In this document: positions 59,101-64,000 of the stretch, piece by piece | Position numbering within the stretch: the stretch's first letter is position 1 | Layout: each line of letters begins with the position of its first letter | Assembly: GCA_950097015.1 (NCBI GenBank) | Contig: CATNEN010000003.1 | Location: forward strand, 868,001 to 932,000 | Length of the DNA stretch: 64,000 nt | Direction: 5' to 3' | Origin: Macrostomum hystrix | Taxonomy: Eukaryota; Platyhelminthes; Macrostomidae | Notes under the pieces: model-generated | The model's input: only the letters and a program-made list of their open reading frames with translations | What the model was told of the DNA's origin: nothing | Databases searched by the model: none | Position numbers and translations under genes: made by a program

Positions 59101-60661
59101 AGGAAAATTGCAGTCATGATAAAAAGATAGATGATAGGACAGCTATCTCCTCAGTGTGCCGTGCGGATAAGCAGGAAATTATTCCCATGGAATATGTTAA
59201 AGATAGGACAGCCATCTCGTCAGTGTGCCATGCGGATAAGCAGGAAATTATTCCCACGGTACCGTAGGAATAAGACAAAAATTATTTCTACAGTACTGTG
59301 GGGATAAGCACTGCCTTTGATTTATCATCATATCTTAAATAGAAAATCTGTAGCTTAGGTTTGAAGCTAAAAAAATACACATTCTTGTTTGGTTGATGAT
59401 AGGCTACATTACCCTATAAATATAATATTATTTCTTCCTTACAAAAGTCAAAATTATTACAATTCATTCATTCATTTTTATTAAAAAATTTTGAGCAAAA
59501 ATATTTGCTAGGCCTACCAATCAGTATTTTAGATACATACTCTTAAGTCTCTAAAGTCTATTTTAAAATTATGGTAGTTGTTATTTGTCCGGTTAACCGG
59601 ACAAATAGCCGTTTGATTATTCGTCCGGTTAACCGGTTAACAGTGACTTTGCTGTCAACCACTGATGCCAAAGTGGTGGTAATATTCATGTAGGCATCGT
59701 TTCTTAGAAATGTTTATCATATAAATCCATTGTTGAGTTAGCTGAATCCCTGGCAAATTAGGAAACTAAAAGCTAACCTATCTAACTAAAAGGGCAATTG
59801 ATCTATATGCTATCTATATATAATTTTAGGTTGCCGACAGACCAATGCCTGGATCAAGGAACAACTATGTCTTCGTTTATATATATATATCTTAATATAT
59901 TGCCTCTTAATAGCCATAGCCAATAGCCGTTTGATTATTCGTCCGGTTAAATTAAAACCAAAACTTTTCGGTGTTGACTATATCTCCTGCATCAAAGTCA
60001 CTGTTAACTGGTTAACCGGACGAATAATCAAACGGCTATTTGTCCGGTTAACCGGACGAATAATCAAACGGCTATTTGTCCGGTTAACCGGACGAATAAC
60101 CAAATGGCTATTTGTCCGGTTAACCGGACAAATAACAACTACCTAAAATTATAGAACATCTTAGCAGGCTTGATTTTAAATACTATTACTAAAAAGTGTT
60201 ATAAAATAATAAACTGAATTAGGATATAGTTTTTACAATGTAGCCCTCTGCCAAAATCTTAAAATGTGTTACATAATCATCATAGACATTTGTTGATTTA
60301 AATAAAAACACCCATGGTTAAAGATAGGGAATAGAAAAATATCTCACAAGTAAATGTTTAGCCTAGGCCCTGGTTAACAACAAAATATTATTATAGGCCT
60401 AGCCATAGGCTAACCCAACAGTTACAGAATCAGGCCTTTTTTAATGAAACTGAGCTATTATCTGAATGTAAAAAATATATATATGATTAGGCCCCTAAGT
60501 TAATCTAAGACGTTCAATTTGACTTACTTTACTTTGGCATAATTGACTTACTTTATTCTTGTCATTGATATAAAAAGCAGAAAAGTCAGACTATTTACCC
60601 TAAGCACGTGGTAGCCATCGGTACCTCCTCCTGGAACAGGTGCGCTACTGCCAGCACCCAT
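56191..60661 (-). CDS. GORASP2: Golgi reassembly-stacking protein (GRASP55/65), 5 exons, 362 aa
   Basis: Exons: 60661-60599, 57955-57875, 57786-57499, 57171-56923, 56598-56191, all phase 0. The myristoylation-type start is MGAGSS. Two atypical PDZ (GRASP) domains follow: PDZ1 with [25 protein letters not shown] and PDZ2 with [20 protein letters not shown], plus the conserved [15 protein letters not shown] and [19 protein letters not shown]. By family the protein tethers Golgi cisternae by trans-oligomerisation and binds golgins. The tail (SPR region) is short and unusual: about 4.5 copies of a 10-residue unit such as [10 protein letters not shown], then poly-Pro. The intron 3 donor is CAG|GTCTAG, which is non-consensus beyond GT and lies at the edge of a minisatellite. 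One GORASP gene is usual in invertebrates, so it need not be specifically the 2 paralogue. Confidence 0.95.
56640..56885. repeat. Minisatellite in GORASP intron 4, ~22-27-bp unit
   Basis: Unit TTATCCCAAACCAGGACATT with GT spacer variants, about 9 copies. Confidence 0.9.
57232..57495. repeat. Minisatellite in GORASP intron 3, 26-bp unit
   Basis: Unit GGATTTTAGACAGACTATAT plus TGGGTG, about 10 copies. The last degenerate units (GGATATCTAGA) reach the splice donor. Confidence 0.92.
58304..59414. mobile_element. MITE family M1, copy 2, carrying a nested element
   Basis: Same ends and >90% similar arms to copy 1, flanked by TA, in intron 1 of GORASP. It is split by the fold-back element 58787-59315; about 90 bp present in copy 1 around that point are missing here. 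Confidence 0.85.
58787..59315. mobile_element. Fold-back element nested in M1 copy 2 (529 bp)
   Basis: Ends GGCAGTGCTTATCCCCAC and its inverse, with inverted arms of about 145 bp. The arms contain repeats of a STACYGTRGRAATAA-like unit. Flanked by TTT on both sides (3-bp duplication or chance). No coding region. Confidence 0.82.
59573..60143. mobile_element. Mutator-like MITE with CCGGTTAACCGG palindromes (571 bp)
   Basis: Terminal inverted repeat GGTAGTTGTTATTTGTCCGG and onward (about 38 bp). A 9-bp target duplication TAAAATTAT lies at 59564-59572 and 60144-60152; 9 bp is the Mutator/MULE hallmark. The palindrome GTCCGGTTAACCGGAC is repeated several times near the 3' end, giving spurious small reading frames. 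Confidence 0.88.
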
Positions 60662-61983
60662 TATATAGAAAATTAAGTTTTTAATTCGTCAGTTAAAATT
60701 AATATAGGCCTAAATGCTTTTAAGGCTTAGCGGCCCAAGATCACGTGTATGTCGTATGGCTTGTGTTTTTAAAATAAATATAATGCTTCCACGTTTCACA
60801 GGCTTAATTAAATAGGTGCTAATTAAATACTTTTTTATGTAACACAAACGTTACTTAAATTATACGTTTTATGCCCTGCAAAGTAGAGTTACGTATGCAT
60901 TAGTTAAATAGCAGACTAAAAGCAAAAATAGTAGCTATACCAAGCAGTTTATTTCACGACATGTTCGAGTTTATACACGTTAGCATAAACTTTAAACATT
61001 TATTTGGTTTAAATTATTTGTAATTAGCTTAAGTATATCTAAGCGTACACACAAAAGCAGATCACACATAATTAATACATATGCGGAGATTATAACGTGT
61101 GTATATCACGGATGTTTTGTTTTAGTGTGTAGTTCGATAACTATAAAATTACGTTGAAAACTTATCAGCCGTTATTGCCACACTCTAAATATTGTATCTC
61201 AATGTTAGCTGATAGGAGCTGCTTTCAAATCACAAAATATGGTTGATTTTCACATCAGGATGGAAACAAATTTTTTTAACAGTTAAAACTCGTGTAAACT
61301 TTCAATGCCATGGACGATAGTTCAGCGTATATTAACATTATTAGCATCGCTGTACTATAAAAGGCAATCCACGTGATCAAAAGTAACTAAAGTAGAAAAA
61401 AACGACTTTTTTTAAGTCTTTGAAAGTGATAAAAACGAATCGTTTGCCAATTAAAATCCGCATCTATTGGTACGCGGCTAAGAACGAAAAAGTAAAAAAT
61501 TGAGCTTCATTGTTTATTTAGCGTTTGAATGAGAAAACAACTAATAATGAGTGGACACTGTATAGTAATTACAGCAGCATGCAGCAGAAGTAAAGAACAA
61601 GAACTATATTTAGTAAATATTTACAACTGGGTGCAAAAAACTACAACATACAACACTTGAATGCAGTTGGTGCCATTGAGCAAATCTTACACACAAATAT
61701 TAAAGACAGTAAAAAAATGGCAAATAAGAGAAAAATAGTGAAGCAAATTAAAATTTGGAAGCTCAACTGTTTCCTTTGAGCGTCTAACGCTTGACTGCCA
61801 CAAAGAGCTGAATTTATTGTAAAAATTTAGCCAATAAAAACTATGTACAGCCTAGGAGTAGAATGACGCATCAATTATGATATAAATGCTAAAAATCATG
61901 GAAAATTAGGTTAAATAGAAATCACTCCTAACAGCATACATATACACAAAACTTTAAATTCCATTAAATGGCTAAAATTAGAC
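60662..61983. other. Gene-free spacer between GORASP and the loco-like gene
   Basis: AT-rich. Presumably GORASP promoter and loco-like 3' UTR; no discrete element seen. Confidence 0.55.
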
Positions 61984-63961
61984 TTAAACCCGGTCAGCCT
62001 TGTACTCGTAGCAGCAGTGTTCGATCTCTTTAGGCTCAGCAATAGCTACATAATTATCGTCCAACGACTTGGCCATCGAGGTGGACATTGACGACGATGT
62101 TGAGCGAGATGGCGATGCCAACAGTAGAATGTGCGTAGTCGGCGATGGTGTGGAAGATCTGGCAGTCGGCAATTGCGAGTCAGTGTCAACAGCGATGCTA
62201 ATTTTAGAAGGCGAAGACTTTTGCAATGCATGATGGTTACACCGACCGCGCAATGGTCGGTGCGGCGACGGCGAAGCGTTCTCCTTGTCGCCGTTGGCAC
62301 AGCTGGCTGAATAGGTTGTAGTCTTCGCCGTCTGGCCGCCCAGACGAAGGAAGGCTGGCAGCTCGAGGTGCCGGGCGTCGATGCGACCTCGCTGATCCTC
62401 CATGCGGCTGCCCTGGACTCGAGCCAGCAGCTCAACTAGCGAGTCATCCTTGGCGATATCAGAGACTTTAGAAACTGTCGCTGTTTGCGCTAACGCAGAT
62501 GGCTGTTGCCATGGTAAAGCTGAGGCGGGGCGTCGAGGCGACGATGTTACGGGAGCAACGACTAAACCATGAGTTGATGGAGCCTGCATAGTTCAAGATA
62601 TGTTTGGCTGAGTCTGAGGATCAGGGAATGTTTCTGCTCCAGTCTGAGGATCTGGGAATGTGTCTATTTCAGTCTGAGGATCTGGGAATGTGTCCATCCC
62701 AGGCTGAGGATCGGGCAATGTGTCTGCTTCAGTCTGAGGATCTGAGAATGTGTCCGTCCCAGTCTGAGGATCGGGCAATGTGTCTGCTTCAGTCTGAGGA
62801 TCTGGGAATGTGTCTGCTTCAGTCTGAGGATCTGGGAATGTGTCCGTCCCAGTCTGAGGATCGGGCAATGTGTCTGCTTCAGTCTGAGGATCTGGGAATG
62901 TGTCCGTCCCAGTCTGAGGATCGGGCAATGTGTCCGTCCCAGTCTGAGGATCTGAGAATGTCTGCCTCAGTCTGAGGATCTGGGAATGTGTTAGTCCCAG
63001 TCTGGGGATGTGGGAATGTGTATACGCTTTAGTCAGAGGATCTGGGAATGTCAGCCTGAACCCAAAATCATTCAGTAATTTGTCGAACCTATACCTGTAG
63101 CTCGCAGATGCCCTCAGAGTCGAACACAACCAAGCCAGAGTCGATGGTTGAGGACATCCGTTTTGCGCTCCACTGACATCCTCCTAGCAACTGGGTCAAG
63201 CTGCTATTGGTTGGGTCTGGAAGGCATTGAAGACAATTAAATGATCTTTTAAAAAAAGACGATATGCTCTGGACCATTAGAGAACTTTGAAAATATTTGA
63301 CTCTATAACAAGATCCAAAGACTGTTTCATCACAGAGCTCATTTTTATTAAAACATGAAATGCTGCAGATACTTTCAGGCAAAAAATGACACGAAGCAAA
63401 GCTGGAGAAATCCTGCATTAAATAAAATACTTAATTAAGGTAACTAAAAATCAAGTAAAAACCATAGTCTCGGAGCTGAAATTCAGTGGCGAGGCCAAAC
63501 ATCGGAATTTACACTCATGAGGGCCTATCCCACTTTAAAGGCAGCTAATGAGAGTGTACACTGCTTGAAGATGGGCAAGTCAGGGCAGCTGTACACACCC
63601 TATCTGAGCGTGTTCCTGTGTTTAGGAGTCAGCGGAATGGGCAGAATTGCCAATCGAGAATCGTCAGTGCCAACAACCGAATGTAAATCATACCAGCTGT
63701 TTGAAATTGACAGCCAATAAAAATGCTTAGCTAAAACAGTCGACACAAAGTCAGTAAAAAAAGACATAAAATAGGACCATTCAACAAATAACAGGAGTTT
63801 TCAAACTTTAAAATAGTATCTAAGCTAGTTCTAGCGCCTAAGCTTGGAGGGCAGCGACACAATGCTAGGCCTACTAGGCCTCTGACCAATGATGGAACAG
63901 GACGATAGTGAGTCAGGGATTGAAACGGCTGCTGCTTCGGAGACGGCGACAATCCTTTGAT
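61984..63961 (-). CDS. loco: 3' exons of an RGS12/RGS14/loco-type regulator of G-protein signalling with GoLoco motif
   Basis: Terminal exon 62583-61984 (199 aa plus TAA) and the preceding exon 63216-63095 join in phase 0. A further upstream exon 63961-63887 joins in phase 1 and is less certain. The GoLoco (GPR) motif reads SLVELLARVQGSRMEDQRG and is followed by LELPAFLRL, which matches the LVLPEFL continuation typical of RGS12/RGS14 and Drosophila Loco better than GPSM/Pins. The motif binds G-alpha-i/o-GDP and blocks nucleotide release. The remaining tail is Ser/Pro rich and disordered. RGS, RBD and PDZ/PTB domains would lie upstream, beyond the window. The intron 63094-62584 is almost entirely a 30-bp minisatellite. 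Family assignment rests on one motif plus flank. Confidence 0.72.
62610..63055. repeat. Minisatellite in loco-like intron, 30-bp unit
   Basis: Unit TCTGCTTCAGTCTGAGGATC plus TGGGAATGTG, about 14 copies. The 30-bp period keeps frames open on both strands. Confidence 0.94.
63515..63665 (+). mobile_element. SINE family A fragment
   Basis: Central body only (GTACACTGCTTGAAGATGGG to AGTCAGCGGAATGGGCAGAA), in an intron of the loco-like gene. Confidence 0.7.
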
Positions 63962-64000
63962 CTGCAATTCGATAGCATCAATGAATAGCTACCGTGAAAT

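Noticed and set aside
61984-62583. GoLoco exon as GPSM2/Pins
   Set aside because: The LELPAFLRL continuation and single motif fit RGS12/RGS14/Loco better; no TPR exons visible.
62593-63129. 178-codon frame of DTFPDPQTEA repeats
   Set aside because: 30-bp intronic minisatellite; the real exons flank it with matching phases.

Overview
This window is nuclear DNA from an invertebrate animal. It has spliced genes with GT-AG introns, repeat-filled introns, tRNA-derived SINEs, MITEs and two full-length Ty3/gypsy retrotransposons. The gene set (protein 4.1/coracle, CLCA, RIBC2, GORASP, RGS12/loco) is generic for Bilateria. A protostome, perhaps a lophotrochozoan or flatworm, is my low-confidence guess; nothing here fixes the species.

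Layout. 1-4,980: SINE copies and two minisatellites. 4,983-20,360 (minus): a 14-exon protein 4.1/coracle gene, apparently complete, about 1,166 aa. It is FERM-FA followed by two SPRY domains, an architecture I do not know for this family, and most of its long introns are occupied by a private minisatellite. 20,361-32,220: gene-poor and transposon-rich, with a TA-flanked MITE, a hAT-like MITE, a decayed CsRn1-like Ty3/gypsy element whose 5' LTR is split by another MITE, and a broken inverted copy of CLCA exon 1. 32,221-36,522 (minus): a 9-exon CLCA gene, 978 aa, with an intact VWA MIDAS but a degenerate metalloprotease motif. 37,280-38,830: a fold-back element and a dispersed repeat. 39,344-42,670 (plus): an unrecognised gene. 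44,689-54,682 (minus): RIBC2, 379 aa in four exons. Its first intron carries a young Ty3/gypsy element (46,908-53,687) with seemingly identical LTRs, a textbook -1 frameshift signal, no recognisable integrase, and a third ORF with its own TATA promoter. 56,191-60,661 (minus): GORASP (GRASP55/65), 362 aa in five exons, with a His-rich tandem repeat in the tail. 61,984-63,961 (minus): 3' exons of an RGS12/RGS14/loco-type gene with a GoLoco motif.

The host genes are unrelated neighbours, not an operon: cell cortex/junction scaffold, secreted or membrane VWA protein, ciliary doublet microtubule protein, Golgi stacking protein, G-alpha regulator. Splice sites and phases were read by eye. For the five recognised genes every proposed junction keeps frame, so those models are strong; exact 5' UTRs and poly(A) sites are not determined. 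The most unusual items are the 4.1-SPRY fusion and the integrase-less retroelement with an internally promoted third ORF.
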